Positions 1 to 10,900 of a stretch of DNA of 64,000 nt are shown in pieces. Source of the stretch: Eurosta solidaginis (taxonomy: Eukaryota; Arthropoda; Insecta; Diptera; Tephritidae); the NCBI RefSeq assembly GCF_040869045.1, contig NC_090321.1:183553596-183617595 (forward strand). The letters are read 5' to 3'. Below the pieces are notes generated by a model. It had not been told where the DNA came from. It ran no database searches and was given only the letters and a program-made list of their open reading frames with translations. Both the position numbers and the translations under genes were made by a program. Numbering within the stretch: the first letter of the stretch is position 1; each line of letters opens with the position of its first letter.

Positions 1-835
1 CATTTGATACTCATATCGTAGAAACACATTCTAGAGTCACCTCTGGTCCACCTTTATGGCGATATCTCGAAAAGGCGTCCACCTATAGAAGTAAGCCCCA
101 CTTCCTTTTAAAATACTCATTAACACCTTTTATTTGATACTCATATCGTACAAACAAATTCTAGAGTCAGCCCTGGTCCACCTTTATGGCGATATCTCGA
201 AAAGGCGTCCACCTATAGAAGTAAGCCCCACTTCCTTTTAAAATACTCATTAACACCTTTTATTTGATACTCATATCGTACAAACAAATTCTAGAGTCAC
301 CCCTGGTCCACCTTTATGGCGATATCTCGAAAAGGCGTCCACCTATAGAAGTAAGCCCCACTTCCTTTTAAAATACTCATTAACACCTTTTATTTGATAC
401 TCATATCGTACAAACAAATTTTAGAGTCACCCCTGGTCCACCTTTATGGCGATATCTCGAAAAGGCGTCCACCTATAAAACTATGGCCCACTCCCTTTTA
501 AAATACTCATCAACAACTTTCATTTGATACTCATATCGTAGAAACAAATTCTAGAGTCACCTCTGGTCCACCTTTATGGCGATATCTCGAAAAGGCGTCC
601 ACCTATAGAAGTAAGCCCCACTTCTTTTTAAAATACTCATTAACACCTTTTATTTGATACTCATATCGTACAAACAAATTCTAGAGTCAGCCCTGGTCCA
701 CCTTTATGGCGATATCCTTAAATGGCGTCCACCTATAAAACTATAGCCCACTCCCTCTTAAAATACTCTTTAATGCCCTCCATTTGATACACATGTCATA
801 CAAACACATTCCAGGATTACCCTAGGTTCATTTTC
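1..835 (-). repeat. 130-bp central tandem array, about 6.4 units (copy A)
   Basis: The landmark TTTGATAC recurs at 3, 133, 263, 393, 523, 653 and 783, an exact 130-bp period. Units are nearly identical except the last, next to the element's 5' end, which is diverged. Each contains GGTCCACCTTTATGGCGATATC. Because 130 is not a multiple of three, open frames across the array are accidental. Confidence 0.95.
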
Positions 836-927
836 CTACATGGTGATTTTCCCTTATTTTGTCTCCATAGCTCTCAACTGAGTATGTAATGTTCGGTTAC
901 ACCCGAACTTAGCCTTCCTTACTTGTT
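1..927 (-). mobile_element. Helentron/DINE-1-like element, copy A (5' part, cut by window edge)
   Basis: This is the 5' portion of a non-autonomous rolling-circle-type repeat on the minus strand. Its 5' end near 927 reads, on the minus strand, ACAAGTAAGGAAGG, then a TTCGG/CCGAA hairpin, then TACTCAGTTGAGAG. The same order opens the copies at 22929 and 55882. Leftwards it enters the 130-bp array; the 3' half lies outside the window. It has no coding capacity. The class call is inferred from the whole-family structure seen in the other copies: subterminal inverted repeats, central tandem repeats, a GGAC microsatellite and a 3' hairpin. Confidence 0.7.
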
Positions 928-1472
928 TATTGTTGCGCTTGCTTGGTCACTACTGTAAACATCTAATATTTATATTGCAGCCTTTTAGGCGCGCATGCTT
1001 TACAAACAGTTTGGCAGCTATGAATATAAATATGTATTTGGGTATGTAGATTTTACTACAGTGAAACCTCTTATATTTTCGACGTCGACAAATCAACAAA
1101 TTTCTTAAGTTATTTGTACTTAAAGTTGCTTCGAAAAAAAGTTAGACCACGCTTACACATGCCTTAATCTACATACAATATATCGTCAATAGATAATCAA
1201 CGCGGTTACGTATGCTCCATCCCTGGGAACTGGATTATTTTCTGTTAAGCTTTCACGTTTATTTTTTATTTTGTGCTTCCATTAGAGATTACCCTTTAGA
1301 GATGGAACTTTTTATGTGAAAAGAATCCCCATCTCTTAAATTTGTTCATAATTACCGATTATGGAAGGAAACAATTTATATGGGAAAGCAAGTTATATAA
1401 TTAACGATTATGAGTTAGTTTTATATACTAGGTCTAAGTTTCTGTGCGTGTTGCTGTAATGAATTTAGGACC
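928..1472. other. AT-rich spacer, nothing recognised
   Basis: This is unique AT-rich sequence without a usable open frame, repeat or RNA signature that I can see. Confidence 0.6.
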
Positions 1473-2217
1473 TAAGACCTAGGATAAATATGTGTGCGAG
1501 TTGACCTAAATTTCTACCTAAATAGAGAAAAAACCTAAATCACTGGAAACTATCGGCAAGGCAATGCAAAATAAAAATTTCGAATTTTTATGAGCATATT
1601 TTTCAACCTAAATTCAAATGTCAAATTTCAAAAACAAAAATGTTTATTTTTCAATATTGTATATGCAAATAAATGCCACTTGTCCATTTAATTTAAGTAA
1701 ATCATAGATCATAGGGCGATGATCTCTGCTGCGATTAAGGTCCGATCGATTGTACGTGATGGTGAGCTCAATTTTATTCAAGCTGATGTTGGCGACAAAG
1801 GAATTGGATCCTTCTCAAATATGGACCGCACTCTGAATATATTTGGCAGCCAAGTGCACTAATTGGCCTAAAGAGATTATTGGAGGCGTACCGACATCAC
1901 AGTATTGAATTCGAGATTGTGGAAAAGGTCATTGTGCACGTGCTCCACTATGTCCGAAAAAAAGCCTTATAAAACGGAGCCACTGTATTTTCTTGAACTG
2001 CTATCTTGGCCTCAGTCCTATTTAAGCGTGAAAACTCATCAAAAATACCAAATTTTCCATATTTTTATTATTTTCTTAGCAGAAATAAATAATTTAGGTT
2101 TTCAAATCAACTCGCACAATTTTGACAGATTTTTCCTAAATTATAGCAGTGCTGGAAAGTTCCAGTGGAATATTAGTTTAGGTACCTAAAATTTAGGCGA
2201 ACTCGCATCCAGCCTAA
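1473..2217 (+). mobile_element. TIR element, PIF/Harbinger-like, copy 1 (diverged)
   Basis: The right end (about 2100-2214) reads GAACTCGCATCCAGCC followed by TAA. It matches, inverted, the first ~110 bp of the element at 61243. The left end (from about 1491, GTGCGAGTTGACCTAAATTT) matches, inverted, the right end of that element for ~130 bp. The extreme left terminus is degraded (TAAGACCTAGG), so the start is approximate. The interior has no recognisable transposase. The family guess rests on the TAA target duplication of the other copy. Confidence 0.6.
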
Positions 2218-3050
2218 GTCTTTTTTGGTATTCGAGTGTTCTTCATTAGAAAGCTACTCAAGACTAACTTGAAATTTTTGATAATATAAATGAGGAAGGG
2301 GAAAATGTGTCGATGTCGCGGGAGGTGATAATTGATGTAATAACGCTCTTGGCTTTGCAGCGCACTTTGAGTATGCATTGAGGTTTCGTTAATTTCGTTC
2401 CATTGCATATATTTTTTTAAACAAATAGTGTTAAATGCGTTATGTAAAATGGATACAGCTAATGATGTGAAAAGTGAAATTTTGTTGGGGTTTCAATTGA
2501 AACTGCATTTTTGTGGGACAACGGTTAAAAGAAAGAAAATTGAATAATAAAATTATGTCACTCTGATATGTATTGATAGTCACAAACATGGTTTTAAAAG
2601 AGCTAATGAGGAGATTACTAGGTTTAGACCCATGATATTTGTACTCCTGACGTATATGCTTTATGTATAACACTTTTCTCATGTCTCAGAGAGTTACGTT
2701 CTTTATTTGCTTAAAAAAAAAAAAAAATTACTTAATTGAAAAGAAGTAAAACGATGTGTATTGCTTACCCGTCTCTCTTCTCAGATCTTTCTCTGTATAT
2801 CTTCAATTTTTCTACAATCTTGATTTATCTTACTTATTATATACTGAGATGAGAGACAATGGCTGAAATTTGTGCTCACAGCGCCGGTTTTGGCTCCAGT
2901 AATATGCGAGCAAAGTACTGAAGTACAATCTAAGGTTACCAGCTTCTCCATCCGGTATACTATCGATACCATCTCTCACTCCCTCTTTCTTTTCCAATCC
3001 TTCTCCCTTAAGGTTCCACTGTCCACTTTTTCATCCTAGCTTTATTATTT
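2218..3050. other. Spacer, nothing recognised
   Basis: AT-rich sequence with a poly-A run at about 2713. The short open frames on both strands show no recognisable motif. Confidence 0.55.
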
Positions 3051-3337
3051 GGCGGCCCCCGTGGTGTGATGGTAGCGTTCTCTGCCTACCACACGGTATG
3101 CCCTGGGTTCACACCCCGGGCAAAGCAACATCAAAATTTTAGAAATAAGGTTTTTCAAATAAAAGAAATTTTTTCTAAGCGGGGTCGCCCCTCGGCAGTG
3201 TTTGGCAAGCGCTCCGAGTGTATTTCTACCATGAAAAGCTCTCAGTGAAAACTCATCTGCAGAGGAGCACGACGCAAATTGGAAGATAAGTTCGGCCTTA
3301 GATCTCTTCGGAGGTTATCGCGCCTTACATTAATTTT
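3051..3337 (+). mobile_element. tRNA-derived SINE, copy 1
   Basis: The element starts GGCGGCCCCCGTGGTGTGATGG. An A-box-like stretch (TGGTGTGATGG) is followed about 40 bp later by a B-box-like GGTTCACACCCC, the split pol III promoter of tRNA-headed SINEs. The body contains AAGCGGGGTCGCCCC, TTTGGCAAGCGCTCCGAG and, near the end, CTCTTCGGAGGTTATCGCGCC. The same modules in the same order occur at 15463-15777, 26875-27206 and 59979-60336. This copy lacks the central block about GTCGGCATAAA seen at 59979. The tRNA of origin was not identified. Confidence 0.8.
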
Positions 3338-3782
3338 CTTCTCCTTCGTAATTTACAGGTTCTCCTCAGCCTCCTTTAATTTCTTTCATACTGATTATAT
3401 TTCTCCTAACTTTTTTTTACTCTTGACCTCATAACTCAAAGTCTGCATTTCCTTTCCTTCGTTTGTTTCCTCCTTTTTTTTATTTCCTGCCTATTTTAGC
3501 TGCTTTTCCTGAGTTCCTGCTTAAACTTCATTGGTGGATATGCGCACCGTATTGTAGTAAATATGATAAAATTGTTGAATACGGTGTAATATCTTCGTTG
3601 TGGATGTGTTGTAAAACAATGACGCTAGACGAAAGGGGTGACCCCGACGAAGAATTATTGCTCACCAATATTCTGGAAATAGGTGGATATGGTGAGTTGA
3701 ACAAAGTAGACGATAGCTGTGAATTGAAAAAAATGTGCTATTCTCTAAATTATGTAAATTTTTAAACACTTTTTACTTATAT
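3338..3782. other. Pyrimidine-rich spacer
   Basis: T/C-rich from about 3340 to 3530. A 100-codon open frame at 3463-3765 has no recognisable domain and is not called. Confidence 0.5.
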
Positions 3783-3849
3783 GTAACCGAACATTACATA
3801 CTCAGTTGAGAGCTATGGTGACAACATAAGGGAAAATAACCATGTAGGA

Positions 3850-5010
3850 AAATGAACCGAGGGAAACCCTGGAATGTGTTTATATGACATGTGTATCAAA
3901 TGAAAGGCATTAAAGAGTATTTTATGAGGGAGTGGGCCCTAGTTCTAAAGGTGGACGCCATTTAGGGATATCGCCATAAAGGTGGATCAGGGTTGACTCT
4001 AGAATTTGTTTGTACGATATGAGTATTTTAAAAGGGAGTAATCCTTAGTTCCATAGGTGGTCGCCTTTTCGAGATATCGCCATAAAGGTGGACCAGGGGT
4101 GACTCTAGAATGTGTTTGTACGATATGGGTATCAAATTAAAGGTATTAATGAGGGTTTTAAAAGGGAGTGGTGGTAGTTGTATAGGTGGTCGCCTTTTCG
4201 AAATATCGCCATAAAGGTGGACCAGGGGTGACTATAGAATGTGTTTGTACGATATGGGTATCAAATTAAAGGTATTAATGAGGGTTTTAAAAGGGAGTGG
4301 TGGTAGTTGTATAGGTGGACGCCGTTTCGAAATATCGCCATAAAGGTGGACCAGGGGTGACTATAGAATGTGTTTGTACGATATGGGTATCAAATTAAAG
4401 GTATTAATGAGGGTTTTAAAAGGGAGTGGTGGTAGTTGTATAGGTGGTCGCCTTTTCGAAATATCGCCATAAAGGTGGACCAGGGGTGACTCTAGAATGC
4501 GTTTGTACAATATGGGTATCAAACGAAAGGTGTTAATGAGTATTTTAAAAGGGCGTGGGCCTTAGTTCTATAGGTGGAAGCCGTTTCGAAATATTGCCAT
4601 AAAGGTGGACCAGGGGTGACTATAGAATGTGTTTGTACGATATGGGAATCAAATTAAAGGTATTAATGAAGGTTTTTAAAGGGAGTGGTGGTAGTTGTAT
4701 AGGTGGTCGCCTTTTCAAGATATCGCCATAAAGGTGGACCATGAGTGACTCTAGAATATGTTTGTACGATATGGGCATCAAATGAAAGGTGTTAATGAGT
4801 ACTTTAAAAGGGCGTGGGGCTTAGTTCTATAGGTGGACACCTTTTAGAGATATCGCCATAAAGATGGACCAGGGGTGACTCTGGAATGTGTTTGTACGAT
4901 ATTGGTAACAAATTAAAGGTATTAGTGAGAGTTTTAAAAGGGAGTGGCGGTAGTTGTATATGTGAAGGCGTTTTCCAGATATCGACCAAAATTTGGACCA
5001 GGGTGACCCA
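3850..5010 (+). repeat. 130-bp central tandem array, about 9 units (copy B)
   Basis: CATAAAGGTGGACCAGGGGTG-type units recur every 130 bp. Three consecutive units between about 4110 and 4480 are almost identical, indicating recent local amplification. The last unit before 5010 is altered (GACCAAAATTTGGACCAGGG) and leads into the non-array half. Confidence 0.9.
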
Positions 5011-5209
5011 GAACATCATCTGTTGGATACCGCTAATTTATTTATATATGTAATACCTTCCAAGATTTCAAGGGTTTTTTATTTCGCCCTGCAGAACTTT
5101 TTCATTTTCTTCTACTTATTATGGTAGGTGTCACAACCATTTTACAAAGTTTTTTCTAAAGTTATATATCGCGTCAATAAAACAATCCAATTACCGTGTT
5201 TCATCCCTT

Positions 5210-6060
5210 TTTTCGTATTTGGTATAAAATTATGGCATTGTTTTCATTTTTCGTAATTTTCGATATCGAAAAAGTGGGCATGGTCATAGTCGGATTTCGG
5301 CCATTTTTTACACCAATATATAGTGAGTTCAGATAAGTACGCGAACAAAGTTAAGTAAAGATATATCGATTTTTGCTCAAGTTATCGTGTTAACGGCCAT
5401 GCGGAAGGACAGGCGGACGACTGTGTATAAAAACTGGGTGTGGCTTCAACCGATATCGCCCATTTTCACAGAAAACAGTTACCGTCATAAAATCTATGCC
5501 CCTACCAAATTTCACAAGGATTGGTAAATTTTTGTTCGACTTATGGCATTAAAAGTATCCTAGACAAATTAAATGAAAAAGGGCGGAGCCACGCCCATTT
5601 TGAAATTTTCTTTTATTTTTGTATTTGGTTGCACCATATAATTACTGGAGTTGAATGTTGACATAATTTACTTATATACTGTAAAGATATTAAATTTTTT
5701 GTTCAAATTTTACTTAAACAAAATTTTTTTTTAAAAGTGGGCGTGGTCCTTCTCTGGTTTTGCTAATTTTTATTAAGCGTACCTATAGTAACAGGAGTAA
5801 CGTTGCTGCCAAATTTCATCATGATATCTTCAACGACTGCCAAATTACAGCTTGCAAAATTCTTAAATTACCTTCTTTTAAAAGTGGGCGGTGCCACGCC
5901 CATTGTCCAAAATTTTACTAGTTTTCTATTCTGTGTCATAAGTTCAACTCACCTACCAAGTTTCATCGCTTTATCTATCTTTGGTAATGAATTATTGCAC
6001 TTTTTCGGTTTTTCGAAATTTTCGATATCGAAAACGTGGGTGTGGTTATTGTCCGATATC
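5210..6060 (+). repeat. Degenerate ~150-bp repeat with GGGCGTGG/CCACGCCC boxes (copy B right half)
   Basis: A run of A followed by a G-rich box recurs at about 5270 (GTGGGCATGG), 5430 (TGGGTGTGG), 5580 (GGGCGGAGCCACGCCC), 5738 (GTGGGCGTGG), 5883 (GTGGGCGGTGCCACGCCC) and 6033 (GTGGGTGTGG). Spacing is about 145-168 bp. Two boxes are imperfect palindromes. The same six boxes occur at matching places in the copies at 22929 and 55882. Confidence 0.65.
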
Positions 6061-6329
6061 GTTCATTTTAAATAGCGATCTGAGATGAGTGCTCAGGAAC
6101 CTACATACCAAATTTCATCAAGATACCTCAAAATTTACTCAAGTTATCGTGTTAACGGACTGACGGACGGACGGACTGACGGACATGGCTCAATCAAATT
6201 ATTTTTCGATCCTGATGATTTTGATATATGGAAGTCTATATCTATCTCGATTCCTTTATACCTGTACAACCAACCGTTATCCATTCAAACTTAATATACT
6301 CTGTGAGCTCTGCTCAACTGAGTATAAAA

Positions 6330-7185
6330 ATTATTGTAAATCATAGACTGAATAAATATATATGAATTATGAATTACCATCGTTTTGTGAAAAAAGCCTG
6401 ACCTGTTTGAGCGTCAACTACCCCTAAGCCCTAAAGAACCCCGACATTTTTAAAACAGGAATTCTTTTCTATTTTTTTAACATATTTTTATCATCACGTT
6501 AATTATTGGCGAATCCATTGCTGTCAAATTCTCACATGCTGATAACAAGAATTAACGCTTAATGCAGCCAGACATATTTACATATAAATGTTACACATAT
6601 GTACATACAAGAAAACAAACACAATCTTCAAACTTACCAGTCATTTCAAACATGTTGCATCAAACATGCCCCAATATCTTGACTCCCAGTTCCCAGCAAG
6701 TAGATGGTGCAAAAAAAAAAAAGAGCGAAGTAAGACAATGGCACACGACTAGTGTTCGAACGAATATTCGAATATGGTCACCGAATAGTTTGGTCCTATA
6801 TTCAGATTCAGGTACACCTCAACTAATTTGACCAACTTTGAGCAAATATTTTGAAAACTGTGGCTGATTTGATGCCTTAAAAATAAATAAGGCGCCATAT
6901 ATCTAGGACAAGATTTAGTCTTACCTAAAAGAACCAACAAGGCCTAGCATCTCCGCCTTTAAGGCAGCTTACTGTCGTCGTATGTTGATTGCTGGAGCCG
7001 TAATGTTCGATAGCAATCTAGATCTTCTTTTATAAACCCCCTCCTGAATGGTCTGCATACGTCTGGAGCTCGAAATGATAAAATTAAGCTTTTGGCTACA
7101 TAACTTTTTACTGTCCCTATTCATCTGGACATTGTCATTTCATAAAACCTCCGGGCGAATCTTTCGCTGCAGGTGTTTTTGTTTG
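6330..7185. other. Spacer, nothing recognised
   Basis: Unique AT-rich sequence with an A-run at about 6710. The short open frames carry no recognisable motif. Confidence 0.5.
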
Positions 7186-7580
7186 TTATATCAAGTGGTA
7201 TTATCCCATCAGCTGACTGCTTCTTTTTGATAATTTCCAAGGGACGCCTGGGTACATTAATATGTATATCAGTTAATCGAAATCATTGCTAATTTTCTTT
7301 TGACTTGACATCATAGCGAATTTATGTTATCCCAACAGGTGATTGCTTCTCCTTGATAATTTTCCATACAACGCCTTGTACAACAATATGTCAGCTAATC
7401 GAAATCAATGAAAATATTCTTTTTACTTGAAATTCTTCTGCACGGCGAGTTGGTTGAATTCGCTTTGCCACCTCCTGGTACCTGGTATACATTCGCCTTG
7501 CTTGACATTCGTCTGCACGGTGAATTTGGTCGAATTCGCATCGTCATCACACTGTATAAATTCACCTTGAGAATATGTTA
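7186..7580 (+). repeat. Two diverged copies of an interspersed ~130-190-bp repeat (type P)
   Basis: TTATCCCATCAGCTGACTGC at about 7201 and TTATCCCAACAGGTGATTGC at about 7335 open two related units that continue with GATAATTT, CGCCT, TCAG(T/C)TAATCGAAATCA and CTTTTnACTTGA. A CTGCACGG(C/T)GA motif and GAATTCGC recur at about 7440 and 7515. A third copy lies at 14636-14835. Function unknown. Confidence 0.6.
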
Positions 7581-9118
7581 ACAACAAATTTGGTGAAAAA
7601 AGAAAAATTATTGGTTCCGAATGGACATCCACGTACGAGCATGCCCGGGCAAGTTGCGTTCACTACACACTGATTGCTTTTTCTTAGAGCTTTCCCAGCA
7701 AAGACTGGTAACTCAGGATATCAGTAATATGAAATAACTTAATTATAAGATAAAGTTAAACTTTTTAAAAGCGCCAATGCGTGAATTATATGTTTCAGGA
7801 TACTCCGAACTTTAATCTGATCCTTTTTGAGTGCCAATATTTGATCCCATATATCTACAAGATAGCAGTTGCTAAATGGGAACGCATATAAAGGCATTTC
7901 CGAAACTGTGTATGTATGGCTGTGTTTAAAGGTTTGTCACTTTAGTTAATAATCTCAAGTAAATTAAATTTCCATATCATTTCTCCTTATATAAATCCGC
8001 CCTGCATTCGTGTTTGATTTTTGTTTCGGTAGCACCATATCTCTCATGTAGATAAACCAAAATATTCCGGTCGGGTTCGGTCGTACACTAAACACTATCC
8101 AACACTTGAAATGATCGTTGCGCATTTGTCTGCCTGCTTGGGTTAGTGGGTTGCTGCTTAGGTTGGGGCTTTTGTTGATCGCTGAGACACATTCAAGGGA
8201 GCAAGCAATACTCAATTGCATTTAGTTATCTTTTGAGCGTCGCATGAATGAGTCAATTCGGCGGGTAAATGGATATCCAAATGAAAGGTGATTCTAAGAG
8301 GCAGGCAATTATTTGTAAAGAAATAAGAGAATAAATTGAAAAGTGTTAAATAACAATAACAATGTGAAACGATGAGAATAAGTTGGGTGGGAATGAATTA
8401 AAATTATAGAATTGTGCATTTGATTATTTACTTAAGCAGAATGTGACTGCAGTGCTTGAAAAATAAATATTTAGAGGCAGTGTAGTGTGTCAAATGTGAG
8501 AACAAATTGAGGAAACGAGTGAAGCATAAATAACAGAAAGTATAACATGCTGAAAAAAATACATTAATTGAAATCGATTTCGATCACCATTGTGAAATAA
8601 TAAGCAATCGTGTGAAGTGCACAAAAGAAATCAGTGAGTTCATATGCGCCTATGTGAGTGTCGTATCTCAAGATGCATTTGCATTAAAAAGAAGATACAT
8701 GATAAAACAAACGAAGTTGACAACAAAGCGTTGAAACAAAAACGCTGACAATCACAATTTAAATACTAACATCAGAATTACTCGTCGTAGGCCTTGCCGA
8801 ATTTGTTTAAAATCAAATGATAAACAACAAAAACAATTCAAAATATTTTAATAAAAATTCATAAAAAATTCGGGCATACATTTGGGCCTCAACTGCGGAT
8901 TTTCATTCCATTTGTTTTTGTTTTGCGCTCCAATTTGAACGCTTGATTGGCAGCAGTGACGGTGGGCAATAAAAATTACAAAAAAACAAAGCAAGAAAGA
9001 AAGCCACAAAAGCAATTACTCATTGTAAAATTCTACGAACCAGAACAATTGAAAGCGATCGAACAGACGGACGTCTTTGGACAGTAAGCAGGCAGGCAAC
9101 CAGACTGCCAGACTGATA
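7581..9118 (+). other. A-rich, 5'UTR-like non-coding region
   Basis: From about 8300 the plus strand is rich in GTGAAA, AACAAC and AAAT strings and poor in long open frames, which resembles long dipteran 5' untranslated leaders. It runs into the duplicated block at 9119 that contains the candidate start exon at 9625. There is no direct evidence of transcription and several upstream ATGs are present. Confidence 0.3.
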
Positions 9119-10889
9119 AAGCTTATATGCAATATTGTATGTGTGTGATCGTGGAATGGCATAAAGGGGGACCAAAGTGTTTTAATGCAGTTGTAAGTGT
9201 GCAACAAATATTTGTGAGCTTGGAATGAAAAAGTTTTAACATTGGCAAAAAAGCTGGTTATAAAGTTAAAACAACAACGAAAAAGTTACTCAGTGATAAC
9301 AAAGAAACAGTGCTCAAGTAAAATGTGTGAAAAAAACTAAACAAAAAATTGGTGAAACACTTTTTTCTTGCTTTTCAAGTCTGCGATAAGATAAAAATCA
9401 CAACACTGCCGAAGTGCGATTGAATTGAAATTTATGTCCATTTTTGTGATCACAACAAGTTTGCAAAGTTAAAAGTGCACAAAATAAACTAAAAAAAAAA
9501 ATTATAACAAAACAAATACAATTTTTATTCAAAGATAAGACCAATAAATTTCTGCAAAAGCTTGATACCTGGCGCTGCAAGCCACAATAATTATCTTATC
9601 AGCTCACCTACATAGATTCATTAAATGACTGTCGTTAAAGTAAGTTGAACGAATTGGTGAAAATATAGAATTTATAAAACACTGGCCATGAAGTCACTGT
9701 ATTACTAGGTACAGCAGCAAGCACGAAAATATTAGCAGCAATTTTTATTAAGTTTTGTGAATTAAATTCTTTTTAATTTTGGAAATAGAAACTATACAAC
9801 CCAACTTAAAAACGTTTTCGAAAAAATTTAAATATTCATAAGTATATATAAATTGTTCGAAAATTTCGTACTTTTTACTTAGATGTTTTTGTATTATTAT
9901 TTTTTTTGAGTATGCAGTTCTGTAGCCTAAACAATTTTAATTCATTACAGTACAAGTGAAAGATCCCTCAAACCCGTTTAGAGAATATTCGAAAATTTCG
10001 ACCTTCTTATTAAGATTATTTTGTATTTTTTTGAGTATGCAGTTTTGTAGCACAAAATTTTAATTGTTTGAGGTCGGAAAAAGTTGAATATTTGGTTTCA
10101 AGTTACAAAATATTGGCTTAAAATATTACGTCAATAGTTATATCACCAACGTACAAGACCCAATAAATTTAATTCTGAAAGTAGCGAAAAATTACATTGA
10201 CCTCTAGCCTCAAGTTTTGTGGGAACATATTCTATATACATATATCATCGGAATTTTGGTTTCAATGATCACACTAAAAGTGAATGTAGAAATTTCCGCG
10301 AATGTTGCAGTGGAAATTGAATTTTAAAACTTTGGAATGCTTAATTAGAGGACTCCGCTTGGTTTGTTTTAAATTTGCGTTCTAATTTCCATACATATAT
10401 TAGCAACAGAGATTACCGAGGTGCTGAAATACCATTTGAAATTAATAAAATGTTTAACAAGTAAATGATAGGCATGGTTACTTTACGGTTCCTCCCACTT
10501 CCAGTCAAAAAATCTCTCATAACCAAGAAATATAATATACCGAATTGAAATAACGTCACAGAAACTACCCCGTAAGGAGAATCTCTAGTTCAAAATAAGT
10601 GCATTTCTACTGCATCCTGAACCACTAATGGTTCGCCATCTATCTCTTTTACATGTTTTCAACTGGCGAATTTAACATGGCGATGTCCTCGGCGGTGGAA
10701 ATTGTCCCCGATGCTTTAACTTTTCACAAGTTCCTAACTATATACAACTTTCTTTTTGGTACATACTTTTTCGATAGTTACGTACTGGTGGAATACTGTT
10801 GAGAAAGAGGCATACTCATACCGTCGGTACAATGCCAACGTCACGAATGTGCCATTTTTGTTTTAACGAAATGTTATATATGTCAAATT
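9119..10889 (+). repeat. 1.78-kb tandem duplication, copy 1
   Basis: Begins AAGCTTATATGC and ends ATATGTCAAATT. It recurs as 10901-12671 with an offset of 1781 bp. I see only one substitution (TGTGAGCTTGG against TGTGGGCTTGG) and a change in a T-run (at about 9890-9905 in this copy). The block carries the candidate start exon at 9625 and the Tc1-like left terminus at 9710. Confidence 0.95.
9625..9639 (+). CDS. Candidate short first coding exon (MTVVK, then GTAAGT donor), copy 1
   Basis: ATG ACT GTC GTT AAA is followed directly by GTAAGTTG, a consensus 5' splice donor in phase 0, after about 1.2 kb of A-rich leader-like sequence. Five codons are far too few to identify a gene, and an ATG near a GTAAGT is expected by chance in a window this long. 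The candidate is listed because leader-like sequence, start and donor lie in a plausible order and the whole arrangement is duplicated at 11406. No partner exon was found. Confidence 0.2.
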
Positions 10890-10900
10890 ATAAATTATTA

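Larger units (their letters stand above)
3783..6329 (+). mobile_element. Helentron/DINE-1-like element, copy B
   Basis: The order is a 5' subterminal repeat (GTAACCGAACATTACATACT then CAGTTGAGAGCT), a 130-bp array, a ~1.3-kb right half, a GGAC microsatellite at about 6165-6185 followed by ATGGCTCAATC, and a 3' hairpin at 6295-6326 (TATACTC ... GAGC/GCTC ... GAGTATA) before an A-run. CAACTGAGTATA at the 3' end is the inverted partner of TACTCAGTTG at the 5' end. These are the hallmarks of Helentron-associated non-autonomous elements such as DINE-1. The first ~25 bp present in copies C and E are missing, so this copy is slightly 5' truncated. No Rep/helicase frame exists. Confidence 0.75.

Noticed and set aside
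1..835. CRISPR-like array
   Set aside because: Units are contiguous 130-bp repeats with no unique spacers, and the context is a eukaryotic transposable element.
5803..6075. Small protein conserved among Helentron-like copies (also 23971-24201, 58515-58745)
   Set aside because: Frames are similar because the DNA is similar. Lengths and starts differ by indels, and the palindromic G-box lies inside the frame.
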